Below, piece after piece: positions 37,003 through 48,879 of a stretch of DNA of 64,000 bases. The stretch is from Ailanthus altissimus (taxonomy: Eukaryota > Streptophyta > Magnoliopsida > Sapindales > Simaroubaceae). The stretch spans positions 1,503,001-1,567,000 of the forward strand of contig CAMPEX010000001.1 in NCBI GenBank assembly GCA_946807835.1, written 5' to 3'. Under the pieces are notes generated by a model. That model did not search any database. It was given only the letters and a program-made list of their open reading frames with translations, and was not told the origin of the DNA. A program made the translations under genes and the position numbers. Position 1 is the stretch's first letter; each line of letters begins with the position of its first letter.

Positions 37003-39906
37003 TTAATTGGTCTCGTAACAAGGATCCGACAGGAACGTAAATTCTTCATGAAAAGCTTGGTTTTTTAGAAACGGCTTGAGTCTTTGCCCATTTACCTTAA
37101 ACACATTCCCATTTCTAGGATTTTCAATGTCAATTGTTCCATAAGGGTACACATGTTTCACAATAAAAGGGCCACTCCATCTTGATCTTAATTTTCCAGG
37201 GAATATGTGAAGTCGAGAATTATAAAGCAAAACCTTCTGACCAGTGTCAAATGTTTTTCTCTGAATTTTTTTATCATGAAAGGCTTTAATTTTAGTTTTA
37301 TGAATTTTTGAATTCTCATATGCATCATTTCTCAATTCTTCAAGTTCATTTATTTGTAATTTACGTATGTGTCCAACAGAATCAAGATTTTCATTGAAAG
37401 TTTTAATAGCCCAGTAGGCTTTATGCTCAAGTTCCACAGGTAAGTGACAAGGTTTTCCATAAACTATCCTATAGGGAGACATACCCAATGAAGTTTTAAA
37501 AGCAGTTCTATAAGCCCACAGTGCATCAATTAGTCTTAAAGACCAATCTTTGCGATTTGGGTTTACAGTTTTTTCTAAAATTTGTTTTATCTCCCTATTT
37601 GCTAATTCAACTTGTCCACTTGTCTGAGGATGATAAGGGGTGGCAACTTTATGAGTAATACCATATTTTTTCACTAATGTTTCAAATGGTCTATTACAAA
37701 AATGCTTACCCCCATCACTTATAATGGCTCGAGGGATTCCAAATCGACTTAAGATATTTTCTTTCAAATATTTCATGACTGTTTTATGGTCATTATGTCG
37801 ACATGGAATAGCCTCAATCCATTTTGAGACATAATCTACCGCAACTAAGATATACGTAAATCCAAATGATAACGAAAATGGTCCCATGAAATCTATCCCC
37901 CAACAATCAAAGATTTCAATAACAAGAATGGGGTTCAAAGGCATCACGTTTCGTTTTGAAATTGATCCCAACTTTTGACAATTTTCACAAGTTATACAAA
38001 ATGCATGTGTATCTTTAAATAAAGTGGGCCAATAAAATCCACACTGCAAGATTTTTGCAGCTGTTTTCTTTGATGAGAAATGTCCCCCACATGCTTCAGA
38101 ATGACAAAATTTAATAACTTTATTTACCTCATTGTCAGGTATGCATCTTCGAAATATTTGATCACGACAATATTTAAAGAGATAAGGATCATCCCAATAA
38201 AACTTTCTCACCTTCGTTAAAAATTTTCTTTTGTCTTGAGCATTCCATTGAGATGGCATTTCTCCTGTTACAAGAAAATTAACAATATTAGCATACCAGG
38301 ACATTGTAACAGTAGAAAATAAAAATTTATCGGGAAAAGAATCATTAATAGGTGTTATTTCTGTTGATGAATCTGATGTGAGTCTTGATAAGTGATGTGC
38401 AACAACATTCTCAGCTCCCTTCTTATCCTTGATAGTGATAATAAATTCTTGAAGCAATAGAATCCATTGAATCAGTCTTGGTTTTGCATCCTGTTTTGAC
38501 ATTAAGTACCTTACAGCAGCATGGTCAGTAAATACAATAGTTGAAGAACCAATTAAGTAAGAACGAAATTTGTCTAATGTAAATATTACAGCAGGTAGTT
38601 CTTTTTCAGTTGTTGTGTAATTCATTTGTGCACTGTTTAAAGTTCTACTAGCGTAATAAATTACATAGGATTTACCTTCCTTTCTTTGTCCTAATACAAC
38701 ACCAACAATGTAGTCACTAGCATCACACATAAGCTCAAAAGGTAAAGACCAGTCAGGAGATTGTATGATAGGAGCAGATGTTAAGAGGCCAATTAATTTT
38801 TCAAACGAATTTTGACACTCTTGAGTCCACTTAAATGATACATCTTTTACTAAGAGGTTACAAAGAGGTTTAGATATAGCACTAAAGTTTTTTATGAACC
38901 TCTTATAGAATCCAGCATGTCCTAAAAAGGATCGGACTTCTCTGACTGTTTTTGGTGGAGGCAAATGTGTAATGAGTTCGACTTTTGCCTTATCCACTTC
39001 AATTCCTTTAGAAGATACTATATGTCCCAAAACAATTCCAGAAGTAACCATGTAATGACATTTTTCCCAGTTCAATACAAGACTCTTTTCTTCACATCTT
39101 TTTAAGACCTTTTTTAAGTTTTCAAGACAATTATCAAAAGAATTTCCAAACACAGTTAAATCATCCATGAAAACTTCTAAATAATGCTCAATCATGTCAC
39201 TAAAAATGTTTAACATACATCTCTGAAATGTTGCTGGGGCATTACAAAGTCCAAAGGGCATTTTTCTAAAAGCAAAGGTTCCAAAAGGACATGTGAATGT
39301 AGTCTTTTCTTGGTCCTCTAGTGCTATAGGAATTTGATAATAGCCAGAGTAACCATCTAGAAAGCAATAGTAGAGATGTCCTGCTACTCTTTCTATAATC
39401 TGATCAAGGAATGGTAAAGGAAAATGGTTTTTTCTAGTGACCAAGTTCAATTTTCTATAATCTATGCACATCTTCCAACTAAATGAGACTCGAGTTGGTA
39501 TTAACTCACCTTTTTCATTTTCAATGACTGTGATTCCAGATTTTTTTGGTACTACCTGAGTAGGACTTACCCACTTACTATCTGAGATCGGATAGATGAT
39601 TCCTACTTCAAGTAATTTGAGAACTTCAGCTCTCACTACCTCTTTCATATGTGGATTTAATCTCCTTTGAGGTTGTTGGAAAGTTTTAGCATTATCCTCT
39701 AGGTGTATTCTATGTGTGCAAATCAAAGGATTAATACCATTTATGTCTTTTATAGTCCACCCAATTGCATTTTTATGCATTTTCAATAATTCAATCAACT
39801 TATCTTCTTGTTCACTTGTGAGTGTAGAAGCGATTACCACCGGGCAAGTTTGTTTCTCTCCAAGAAATGTATATTTCAGTCCTTCAGGCAGAGGTTTTAA
39901 CTCCAA
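37003..39906 (-). CDS. pol: Gypsy (Athila-like) pol: reverse transcriptase, RNase H, integrase
   Basis: An open frame of 967 codons. RT spans about residues 75-350: [18 protein letters not shown], and catalytic FMDD at 246-249 in place of the usual YxDD. RNase H spans 390-510 with D395, E434 and D461. The fourth acidic position (NVVADHLSR in relatives) is His504, which could impair template removal. Integrase follows: zinc motif H602, H609, C640, C643; core D672, D731, E767 in words [17 protein letters not shown] and [12 protein letters not shown]. It is separated from the protease frame by a single in-frame TAG at 39907-39909, most simply a CAG-to-TAG change, though readthrough is possible. 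The words [11 protein letters not shown] and [17 protein letters not shown] place it with Athila-like elements. It copies element RNA to DNA and inserts it. Confidence 0.93.
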   Translation of the reverse strand: MELKPLPEGLKYTFLGEKQTCPVVIASTLTSEQEDKLIELLKMHKNAIGWTIKDINGINPLICTHRIHLEDNAKTFQQPQRRLNPHMKEVVRAEVLKLLEVGIIYPISDSKWVSPTQVVPKKSGITVIENEKGELIPTRVSFSWKMCIDYRKLNLVTRKNHFPLPFLDQIIERVAGHLYYCFLDGYSGYYQIPIALEDQEKTTFTCPFGTFAFRKMPFGLCNAPATFQRCMLNIFSDMIEHYLEVFMDDLTVFGNSFDNCLENLKKVLKRCEEKSLVLNWEKCHYMVTSGIVLGHIVSSKGIEVDKAKVELITHLPPPKTVREVRSFLGHAGFYKRFIKNFSAISKPLCNLLVKDVSFKWTQECQNSFEKLIGLLTSAPIIQSPDWSLPFELMCDASDYIVGVVLGQRKEGKSYVIYYASRTLNSAQMNYTTTEKELPAVIFTLDKFRSYLIGSSTIVFTDHAAVRYLMSKQDAKPRLIQWILLLQEFIITIKDKKGAENVVAHHLSRLTSDSSTEITPINDSFPDKFLFSTVTMSWYANIVNFLVTGEMPSQWNAQDKRKFLTKVRKFYWDDPYLFKYCRDQIFRRCIPDNEVNKVIKFCHSEACGGHFSSKKTAAKILQCGFYWPTLFKDTHAFCITCENCQKLGSISKRNVMPLNPILVIEIFDCWGIDFMGPFSLSFGFTYILVAVDYVSKWIEAIPCRHNDHKTVMKYLKENILSRFGIPRAIISDGGKHFCNRPFETLVKKYGITHKVATPYHPQTSGQVELANREIKQILEKTVNPNRKDWSLRLIDALWAYRTAFKTSLGMSPYRIVYGKPCHLPVELEHKAYWAIKTFNENLDSVGHIRKLQINELEELRNDAYENSKIHKTKIKAFHDKKIQRKTFDTGQKVLLYNSRLHIFPGKLRSRWSGPFIVKHVYPYGTIDIENPRNGNVFKVNGQRLKPFLKNQAFHEEFTFLSDPCYETN

Positions 39907-40968
39907 CTATGAAATTTCGTTCTTTTTATCCTCATTTTCTCCCAATTCTTTAAACTTTAGTTTCCATCTTTTATTTTTAATCACCTGTGCACAGTCAAGT
40001 AAAGAACATATGTCAGAGATTTCAGGATCTAATTGTTTATTTGACTCAAATGAATTTATTAAACACATTTCTAAGGGATCGGTAGAACTCTCTTTTTGAA
40101 TATGATCCTCCACAATCGTTTCAATCATGTCACCTTCTTCACTTTCATTCTCCTCTTCATATGGGTGCTTACACATATTAAAAACATTGAGTTTAAGTGT
40201 CATGTTTCCAAATGAAAGCTTCATTACTCCATTCCTGCAATTAATCAAAGCGTTAAAAGTTGCTAAAAATGGACGACCTAAAATAACAGGTATCGGATTA
40301 CATCCTTTGACAGGTTCTGTGTCCAAGACGATAAAATCCATAGGATATATGAATTTATCAACTTGAACTAAGACATCCTCCACTGTCCCTCTTGGTACTT
40401 TTATTGATCTATCAGCAAGTAAAAGAGTTACAGATGTTGATTTTAACTCCCCGAGATTGAGCTGCTGATAAACTGAATACGGCAATAAATTCACACTAGC
40501 GCCAAAATCAAGTAAGGCTTGTTCAATTTTATGACTTCCAATAATACATGAAATTGTAGGACAACCAGGGTCTTTATATTTCAAAGAATTATTGTTCTGA
40601 AGAATGGCACTTACTTGTTCAGCTAAAAATGCTTTCTTTTTTACATTCAGTTTTCTTTTTACTGTGCATAAGTCTTTCAAAAAAATTTCATAAGATGGAA
40701 CCTGTTTAATAGCATCCAGTAAAGGAATATTAACTTTTACCTGTTTGAAGATTTCAAAATTTTCAGGATTGTGATTCATCTTCTTAGTATTACGTAATGC
40801 ATGAGGAAATGGGGGTGGAGGTGAGGGTTTAGTATTTTCTTCATTAAGTGTATGTTCAACACTTTCCTTACCCTTAGAGATTGATTCATCGCTTTCATGA
40901 GGTTCAGGAATTTCTTTTTCAACAATTTTACCACTCCGAAAAGTGATAACTGCTTTAACTTGATCCAT
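39907..40968 (-). pseudogene. Gypsy protease region (gag-pol middle part)
   Basis: A 353-codon frame in phase with pol but closed by TAG at 39907-39909. It holds an aspartic protease: active-site word LLDFGASVNLLP (Asp154), LLADRSIKVPRGTVEDVLV, and ILGRPFL at 229-235. The enzyme matures Gag and Pol in the particle and normally acts as a dimer. The upstream join to gag is out of frame, so this segment depends on repair of gag or complementation. Asp-Phe-Gly rather than Asp-Thr/Ser-Gly is a variation at the active site. Confidence 0.8.
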
Positions 40969-42434
40969 GTGTTGGCTTCCTGAACTACATGCATTTGAGC
41001 TATGTTGTCATTTGGGGTTTGGCTATGGTTGAGAAGGATATTTTCCTTTCTCATGAATGTTCAGTGCAGATGCAAATTTAGCAAGAGTATCTTTCAAATC
41101 AGCAAATGTTTGAGCATTTTGAGAATTAACAGACTCTTGTTTTTCAATGAATGTATACAAGGTTTCTTCAAGATTTTTCCTAGGAGGTGGGACATATGGT
41201 GCATAACCTTAATGATTTTGAAAGTTTTGGTGTGGTTGGAAAGGTGGTTGCGAAGCCTGTGCTTGAGTGTCATTCCTCCAACTAAAATTTGGGTGATTTC
41301 GCCATCCAGGATTATAGTTTTGTGAATATGGGTTATTGTTTGACCATTTGAACGTGTTTAAAACATTGGCTTGTTCATGGAGACATTCCCTAAATGCAGG
41401 CAAAGTTGGGCAATCATTGGTAGGGTGATCATGGGTTTTACAAATGTGACACACAATTTCTTGAACAGTTTTTATTTGACCACTTTTTTCATTTCTAAGG
41501 TTTCGACTTTTCTAGCAAGGGATGCTAATTTGGCTTGAAGGTCATGGTCTTCCTTAAGATGATAAATACCCCCACTAGATGTAGTGGTTTGATTTTTGCT
41601 AGGTGCCTCACAGGTACCAGCAGTGTCCCAATTTTGAGCATTTTCTGCTAGTAAGTCAAGATAGCTCATTGCCTCTTCTGGGTCTTTTTCCTCAAATGTT
41701 CCATTACACATCATTTCTACCATTTGCCTAACTTGGGGTGTTAAGCCCTCATAGAAATTTGAGACTACTCTCCATGTTTCAAAACCATGATGGGGATAGG
41801 TATTAAGTAATTCTTTATACCTTTCCCAATATTGGTAAAGGGTCTCTCTTGGTTTTTGGGCAAAAGTGGTGATTTGTCTTTTGAAAGAATTTGTTCTATG
41901 GGAGGGAAAAAACTTTTTCAGGAATTGTTGTTGCATCTCATCCCATAAAGAAATGGATCCTGGCCTAAGGTTTTGTAGCCATGTTTTAGCTTTATCTTTT
42001 AAAGAAAAAGGGAAAAGCTTAAGTCGAATTGTGTTCATGCTACAATTTTGATCATTATACGTGTTACACACTTCTTCAAATTCTCTTAGATGTAGATAAG
42101 GGTTCTCTGCATCTAAGCCATGAAAAGTGGGTAAAAGTTGGATAATGTCTGGCTTAAAATTAAAATGCGTTGCATCCGGTGGAAAAATTAAGCAAGATGG
42201 TGCACCGGTTCGTGTAGGGTTCATATAGTCTCTAAGTGTCCTAGGTCGGTTATGGTCATTATGTTGGGACTGATTGTCCCCTAGGTCTATGAGTCCCTCA
42301 ATTTGATTTTTGCTCATGGAGTTACTTGGTGAAGAATGAGAAGATGAAGGAGAATCTAACAAATTATCAAAGGAAGTTTTGAAATTACCTTTTACTAAAC
42401 GATGAGAATTAGGATCTCGAAACCAACCGTTCAT
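40969..42434 (-). pseudogene. Gypsy gag with frameshift and stop
   Basis: ATG at 42434 begins MNGWFRDPNSHRLVKGNF; codons farther upstream are leader. The Retrotrans_gag domain is clear: FHGLDAENPYLHLREFEEVC, LKLFPFSLKDKAKTWLQNL, LWDEMQQQFLKKFFP, YWERYKELLNTYPHHGFETW. Near 41484 a run of A residues seems one base short and moves the frame to a stop at 41472. In the shifted frame a CCHC zinc knuckle follows (CHICKTHDHPTNDC, about 41452), then Asn/Pro/Gln-rich sequence with a TAA at 41209 where Gln is likely. GYAPYVPPPRKNLEETLY follows. Gag would package the RNA; this copy cannot make full-length Gag without frameshift correction. Confidence 0.88.
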
Positions 42435-42600
42435 AAAAAGAAACAAAACAAAATACAATAACAATAAATAATACAAATAAAATATTGAACACAGGTAAAT
42501 AAAATAAAATATTACACACAAGTAAATAAAATATGTAAAACTAAAAGTAAAATAAAGATAAATAATTAGAAGTTAGATTAGTGATGTTAGATTATATAAT

Positions 42601-42915
42601 AAAAAGTTAATAAATAAATAGTAGGAGGCTTAGCCTTCCATTAAAATAAAAAGCGAAAATAAAAGGCGTATAATAAATAAAGTAAAGTACGTTAGGAGGC
42701 TCGGCCTTCCATGAAAATTAAAAAAAATGAAAATAAAAAGTAAAAAATAATAAATAAACAAAATAAAGAGTAGGAGGCTCAGCCTTCCGCGAAAATAAAA
42801 ACAGAATAATAATAAAGTACGTTAGGAGGCTCGGCCTTCCATGAAAATAAAAAATAAAAATAAAAAAAACGAATAATAAATAACGAGTAGGAGGCTCAGC
42901 CTTCCATGAAAATAA
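42601..42915 (-). repeat. Five-copy hairpin repeat in the element leader
   Basis: AGGAGGCTCNGCCTTCC-like words occur at about 42623, 42694, 42772, 42824 and 42888, separated by A-rich spacers of 50-70 bp. Each word is an imperfect palindrome (GGAAGGC...GCCTCC on the element strand), able to form a short hairpin in the RNA between the primer-binding site and gag. Confidence 0.85.
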
Positions 42916-42958
42916 AATAAACAAACAAATAATAACAAAATAAAATATTAACGTTACC

Positions 42959-42976
42959 TCCCCGGCAACGGCGCCA
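42959..42976 (-). other. Primer-binding site, tRNA-Asp
   Basis: The minus strand reads TGGCGCCGTTGCCGGGGA, six bases after the 5' LTR. From memory of plant tRNA ends, it is complementary over all 18 bases to the 3' end of tRNA-Asp (GUC). It primes minus-strand DNA synthesis. Confidence 0.9.
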
Positions 42977-42982
42977 AAAACT

Positions 42983-44412
42983 TGACACGTCCAGAATATA
43001 GAAGTTATTCCCAAGTGCAGGATTGTCGAAGTAATAAATAACCCGATGAGAACGGGGTCGATCCACAGGGAAGTAGAATTAAAATTACAAATTATAAACA
43101 CTTTAAAGATAATTAATGCAGTATAAGATGTTTGCAAATATTATTTCAATTAACCAATTCAAATAAAAAGCTAAGGTTATGGAGATTCACTCTTGGCATA
43201 AGAAATAAGAATATATTTAATTTTTTTATAACTCAATTGGAATCCTCACACAAAGAAGGTTCCAACCGAAAAATATAGCAATTAAAGTTCATCATCATTT
43301 ATATATTAATTAGTATTTATTGTTTTTAATTATTATACACCAAATCTTATAAATGGGTTCAAGTATTTATTATGCCAATCTTTATATTTGTCTACAATAA
43401 ATCAAGACTCCCACTTTACAAGAAAGGTTATATAAACCAAATCTTGTAAATGGTTTCAAGAATTTATTGTGCCAAGTATTAAGTTTGTCAATAATAAATC
43501 AAGAATCACCACTTTAGAAGAAAGAGTATTAATTCTACAAACAAAATAAATACATCATATATAAATTTGCATAACTTAAAAATGAAGCATTAAATTCATG
43601 AATAAATATTAAACATATCTTATTACCTTGCCAAGAGCTTCACCCTTTCACCTTAGCTTAAACAAAATTATTTGGACATAATAAAACTAAATGAAAAGAA
43701 AAGAAATGGAAGAAGAAATAACATGACTTAATAGTAAACAAGAGAAATAATAGTACAAGGAAATGGATACAAAGGAAAAGTATTTTGAACTAAATTCTAA
43801 CTTTCTAATTACATTCCTTAGGCATAAACAAGCCACCTATTTATAGAAAAATATGGATAAATCGAGACAAATTTAGAGGGAACCACTTGGTTGATGAAAG
43901 TCAAGAATGGTGGCAAAATAATTTGCATTCATTATCACTTGGGCACCCACTTGATTATCCAATTTGGAATTGATGTGATCCAAATTAGCTGTCACTCAAA
44001 ACATAAAAGTTGTAGATAAGTCTCTTATCTTTCCAAATTGAGTGATCTCATATGTATTAGATACGTATTTCTATAGTTATAGGCCAAATACTGATAACTG
44101 TTCAAATTGGGCCTGTACTGCAGATCAATTATGTTCTAGGCCAATTTCACCCTCTAAACACTCGAATTTACAATGCTTTGTGAAATAAAATATGTTAGCC
44201 CATTGAGTCAGCTCTGTACAGGATTAAGAATCACCTCAATTGGATCTTTAAGTAGAAAGTTATGCCTATTTTACCGAACCTGCCACAAAACAGTTATAAG
44301 ATAATTAAGTACAATATTGTAAACATACTTAAGTTAAGAAAATTAAATACACTAGTAATACAAAACAATCATGTAAAACTCTTATTAAATGTGTAATTTC
44401 AAGTGTTCATCA
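42983..44412 (-). repeat. 5' LTR of the gypsy element
   Basis: 1430 bp and near-identical to 32378-33808. It includes a TATA-like word (TATAAATA on the minus strand at 43838-43845), about 570 bp from the LTR start in element orientation. This is a plausible promoter for the genomic RNA. Confidence 0.95.
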
Positions 44413-46780
44413 TAAACTAAAGGAGCTCAGTGAGTGCACTTATGATTTTCAGTTAAAATAAATAAAATTCTGCATAAATATTAAATTCTAAAAAATGCAT
44501 AAAACATGCTTCTAAAACTATTATAAAATTGTAAAATGGTTTCTAACGTCATATGCTGATAAAATCTTACCGAACGGGTTTCATTTATATCTTCTATAAA
44601 CAATATCCAGAATCTGTAAAACATAATAACTAAATTGTACACATATAAATACGTAATATGCATTCGGTAGCTCAGAAACTATTAAAACCTTCGCTTGACC
44701 ATTTTCTTTCTAAGTTGCACCAATGGTAACCCTAAAGCTCCATACTCATACAGCGACTAAACTTGCACCGCACAAAACTAGTGAAACGATCATCATAATA
44801 TCGAAACCTCTTCTTATTTGTCCAAAACATATTTACAAAACACATAAGTCTATAACTTCTATGCAGAAAGCAAAAAGGTACTACTTAGCACATTTACATC
44901 TATAAAATGATCGTCAGATTGGGCCACTAATTAGTCGTAGGAGAATCAGCAACTTGTGCACCGAGGCCTGCACCTAGAGGGGGTCAGAAAACATAAAACA
45001 CAAAACGAGTGAGCTAAAGGAGCTCAGTGAGTGCATTTAAGATTTCCAATAAACTAAAATTCTGCATAGATATTAAATTTTAAAAGACATACATAAAATA
45101 TGCTTTTAAATTTTTTATAAAACTGTAAAATGGTTTCTAATATCATATGCTGATGAAATCTTACCAAGCGGGTTTTATTTACATCTTCGAAAAACAATAT
45201 CCAAAATCTGTAAGACATAATAGCTAGCATGTACATATATAAATATGTTATGTGCGTTCGATAGCTCGAAAACTATTAAAGCCGTCGTTCGACCATTTTC
45301 TTTCTAAACTGTACCAATGGTAACCTTAAAGCTCTATACTCACATAGCGACTTGTTGTGTGTTTTCTATAACACAATTTAGCATAAGTGCACGTTGTCGC
45401 AACAAGTAATATAAGATGAGAAAAGTGTCGATCCCACAGAGAATGATTTGTCTTTTCTAGTTTAAGTACTGAAATGGTGTCTTTCTACTATTATCCAGAA
45501 AATGATTTAATGTATGAGATTAAACTACTCAAGTAAAAGAACAACTTAATTATGCTAAGTGATAAACTAAATTACCAACAAGTTAAATTCAATATGAGAA
45601 ATCCTAAGATTACAAACTATCCCCCATTATGCAAATAAATTCAGCAAAATCTCTTTCAGGTCTATTGGTTCTCAACTTGATATATTGACCAAAACACTCA
45701 ACACATCACAAGCCTCTTTTGCAGGTCAAGCGAATATATTCTATCCATTCAAATATCTATATGTCTATGATAAATAAATTGAACAAAATTCATTAAGCAC
45801 AAGTTTTATGAGCCATACATGCCTTATGAGTATATGTCTATCTCATATGAAACTCAAGTGTACTACACTATGATCATGCATCAATATGCTTAAGACTGAA
45901 TACCTAAATGCCTTTGTCAAGTTTATTTAAGCATTTCTAGATCAATTTAACTACTGGCCAAGTAATCAAATAGCATTAAGCACAAGCACAATGAATATAT
46001 CAAAAGCTGAATTAATACCATAAAAGAGAGAGCTAAAATCAATCACATAATGAGTTCAATGATGTAATCCTAGATTAATGAAATTAGCTCATCATTAAAC
46101 TACACAATCTTGAAGCTAATTCCATCAATACATGTAAACTAAACATCTTACAACAAGTAAAGAATCAAAGCAAAGAAGACATCCCTATCAAATGTCTTTG
46201 ATGTTGAAGCTTGCTTTCCTCCTCTTTGATTTCTCCAAACTTAGAAGTTAGGTGTTTTTTTGTGTTTCCAGCTGCTGTCCCAACTGGAGTCCCCTCCAAA
46301 ATGTAACTTTTGAGCAAATATATAGGTAAGAGCACGGAATTAGGGCGCACTTAGGGTTACTTTTGGGTTTCCTGATTTTCAGCAACCTGTCAACTTTTTT
46401 TGTCCAGGTCCCGGTGCCGCGGCATTGAGATTCAATGCCGCGGCGCTCACTTTCTGCAATTGGCGCCGCGGCGCTGAAATCCAATGCTGCGGCACTGCAC
46501 TGTAGCAAAATAGTACTGTTGCAACAGTGGTACTGTAGCAACAGTGGCTCCATTTGCAACAGTGCCTCCATTTGTATTTTTATCTCTAATGCTCCCATTT
46601 GCGTCCGTTTTCCGGTATTTTTGCTCCGATAATGCTTAAACCTATAAAACAACATTAATATGCATAAATAGCTAAATTATTGAGATAAATTGAACAAATA
46701 TCAAGTTAGGAAGATAAAATAGTTTATACAATTACGCCTTATCACGACTCAACTAGCATCACACAATGTGAGTAGGTCAC
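44413..46780 (-). repeat. ~600-bp tandem duplication inside the old Tekay-like LTR
   Basis: The segment from GTGCGGTGCAAGTTTAGTCG-type sequence to the ATGATGATCGTTTCAC end occurs twice in succession. The first copy runs 46775 to about 44785, broken by a solo LTR. The second runs about 44784 to 44413 and continues at 32377-32142, broken by the full-length gypsy element. The + copy at 19357-22249 has it once. Confidence 0.7.
45353..46744 (-). mobile_element. Solo LTR, TGATAAGG gypsy family, 1392 bp
   Basis: The perfect duplication CGACT lies at 45348-45352 and 46745-46749. On the element strand it starts TGATAAGGCG and ends CACAACA. A GC-rich patch with repeated GCCGCGGC words lies at 46410-46500. 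No internal sequence is present. It is inserted in the duplicated Tekay-like LTR. Confidence 0.9.
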
Positions 46781-48576
46781 AGAGCGTCTCAACTAGCAAC
46801 ACCCACTTTGACATCTCATTGGCTATATAGCTGAATCCTACATCGCCTACATATAGCGAGACAATACCCCGTACACATAGGTGACTCACATGACTCGACG
46901 ACCTAACTTTTTGAAGTTAGTAACACACCCCCAATACTTGCCCATATGTACGGGATATACCAACTGGGTCTTAAATCATCACCACAACTATAAATCTAAT
47001 GGTATCAATGGCCTTTGAAACTAATTTGGTAGTTTTAAAACTGTTTCTTAAATCGAACATGTAAATGCATAACTATGGATATATATCAAAATCGTAAATC
47101 ATATTTATGCATTAAAAGCACATAAAACATATAATTTCAATATGTAAACATTAAACAATAGATAAACCATGACAGATTTTCACTCACCAACCGCTCCGAG
47201 CTCGACTCTCCTCCGAACTTTTACTTCCTTTACCGGTCTCAATTTTCTTCACCTATACGCCATAAATGACATTTAGAACCTTTACAATCGCTAAAATTTC
47301 AATTAACTAATAAGCGACCTAATCGGCTTACAAAGTTTAGATGGATACCACTTTTTGATTTTTATTTACGAAGTCATTCAATCTTATCTAATTCACTATG
47401 CGACGCCCTGAAAATTGTTAAACACCCTATAAATTAAGTTTGACATAATTGCCCTTCACCTTACCAAAATAGACAATTAGGTCCTATTTTCTTCATTTTT
47501 GATTTTCCATCAACCATATACATCTCATTGACACAAGGAATCATTCATATACGACAATTTAACTAAAACACAATTCAACCCTAAAAATCTCTAATTGGCC
47601 AAAATTTCCATCTTCACCTAACACATTGCTTTTCTCAATTTCTTGTTCCAATGATATTCAAATCAAGTCAATTTAATTTTAATGCCCTAATAACATCCAA
47701 TTGAAGTTTCTACAATAATTACACCAAACCCTTATTCTTACCTTATCAATTCCTTTACTTTGATGAGTTCTTTAAACTCCACACTTGAATTCAACTCAAC
47801 CTACATCAATAATTTACACCAAAAACATAAATTGAAGTGATCTTGAAAAATCATAACCACCATCACTAGATAATATTTTTCTTACCTCTTTTTCTTAGGT
47901 TTTCACTAATGGAAGCTTCAATTGATCTTATGAACTTGTATTTGATTTTATTTTGGCTTGATCAAGCATGAAAACTCATAAAGAAGCCTTGGGTTTTACT
48001 GTAGCAGCCTCCCATTCACCTTGGCCGAAATCCTCTCTTTTTGCTCTAAACATGTTATGTTTTTAACTTAGCCAAAATTTTACACACTTCCTCCTTATAT
48101 AGTATTCTTCCAAAAGTCCACTTTGCCCCTCAACTAACTCAAAATTTCTAAATTGTCATTGGTTCAAAATGGAAGGATTTAATTGGTTCCTTTCTAACTA
48201 TTTAGCTAGAATAGTCAAAGGAACTAACTAGACATCCAACATGGCAATCCATGAACTTGTCTCTAATTGGCTCATTTTCTAACATATGGATTGTGTTTCT
48301 TAACAAAGGCTTGTTAAATGCATAACCCTTAAATGAAAATTCATGTATTAAATTGAAATTTCATTTTCCAAGCCAATAGAGAAAATTTTCAAAAATATTC
48401 CATGACTGTCCGACGCTCCGACTGAGTGTGAAATTATCAATTTAGGTCTAATACCTCTCACGTGCACTATAAAAAAAAATTACTAATAGGGTTGGAATTG
48501 GGTATCCCTACGGTGTCTTTATCGCTTTCTACCGAAATCTAGACACTTATACTACTAATAGGGATCGGATATTACA

Positions 48577-48879
48577 AAATATGTTACTATTTATCCACAA
48601 ACTTAATTTAATAAAATTTTATTAAAATATATTATTATTATTAAATTTTAAACTTTTATATTTATACATTTTTTTAATCATTATGAATATCTATTTATAA
48701 TGGTTTTTTATAGATAATTTTAAAATATATATATTATAATTATGTAAGAGTACATGAACAAAAAATAATATTTATTTATGTTAATTAGTTCAACGAAATA
48801 TAATAGAACAATTTAAGTACAAAATAAAAATATCCATAAAAAAGTTCAAAATAAAAGTAAAGATTGAAAATCATGCTTG
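48577..48879. other. AT-rich spacer
   Basis: Nothing recognisable. It is probably the 3' noncoding part of the CACTA remnant to the right. Confidence 0.35.

Larger units (their letters stand above)
32378..44412 (-). mobile_element. Full-length Athila-like Ty3/gypsy element carrying LOG and a viral-like ORF
   Basis: A 12.0-kb element on the minus strand. Order: 5' LTR (44412-42983), tRNA-Asp primer-binding site, hairpin-repeat leader, gag, protease, RT-RNase H-integrase, a 182-residue ORF, a LOG ORF, noncoding sequence, polypurine tract, 3' LTR (33808-32378). Flanks TGAAC (32373-32377) and TAAAC (44413-44417) form the target duplication with one mismatch. The empty site is seen in the duplicated host LTR at 44995-45025. 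The LTRs differ at about 25 positions by eye (about 1.7 percent), so insertion is recent. gag and protease carry frameshifts and stops, while pol and both extra ORFs are open. Confidence 0.9.
32142..48576 (-). mobile_element. Old Tekay/Del-like LTR, truncated, carrying later insertions
   Basis: The minus-strand start TGTAATATCC is at 48576. The LTR body is colinear with the + copy at 19357-22249 (for example GAGAGGTATTAGACCTAAAT near 48440 and CACTGAGCTCCTTTAG near 45020 and 44430). It is interrupted by a solo LTR (45353-46744) and by the full-length gypsy element (32378-44412). Its continuation is at 32142-32377. The last several hundred bases present in the + copy are missing, so it is 3' truncated. 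Whether it was ever a complete element cannot be seen. Confidence 0.7.

Noticed and set aside
39716..40366. Plus-strand frames of 127 and 79 residues
   Set aside because: Shadows of the minus-strand pol and protease coding sequence.
42959..42976. tRNA-Asp 3'-end-like sequence as a tRNA gene
   Set aside because: Only the 18 terminal bases match, and the position next to the LTR identifies it as a primer-binding site.
46165..46655. Minus-strand frames of 61 and 135 residues in the GC-rich patch
   Set aside because: They lie inside a solo LTR defined by a perfect duplication; low-complexity GC words explain the open frames.
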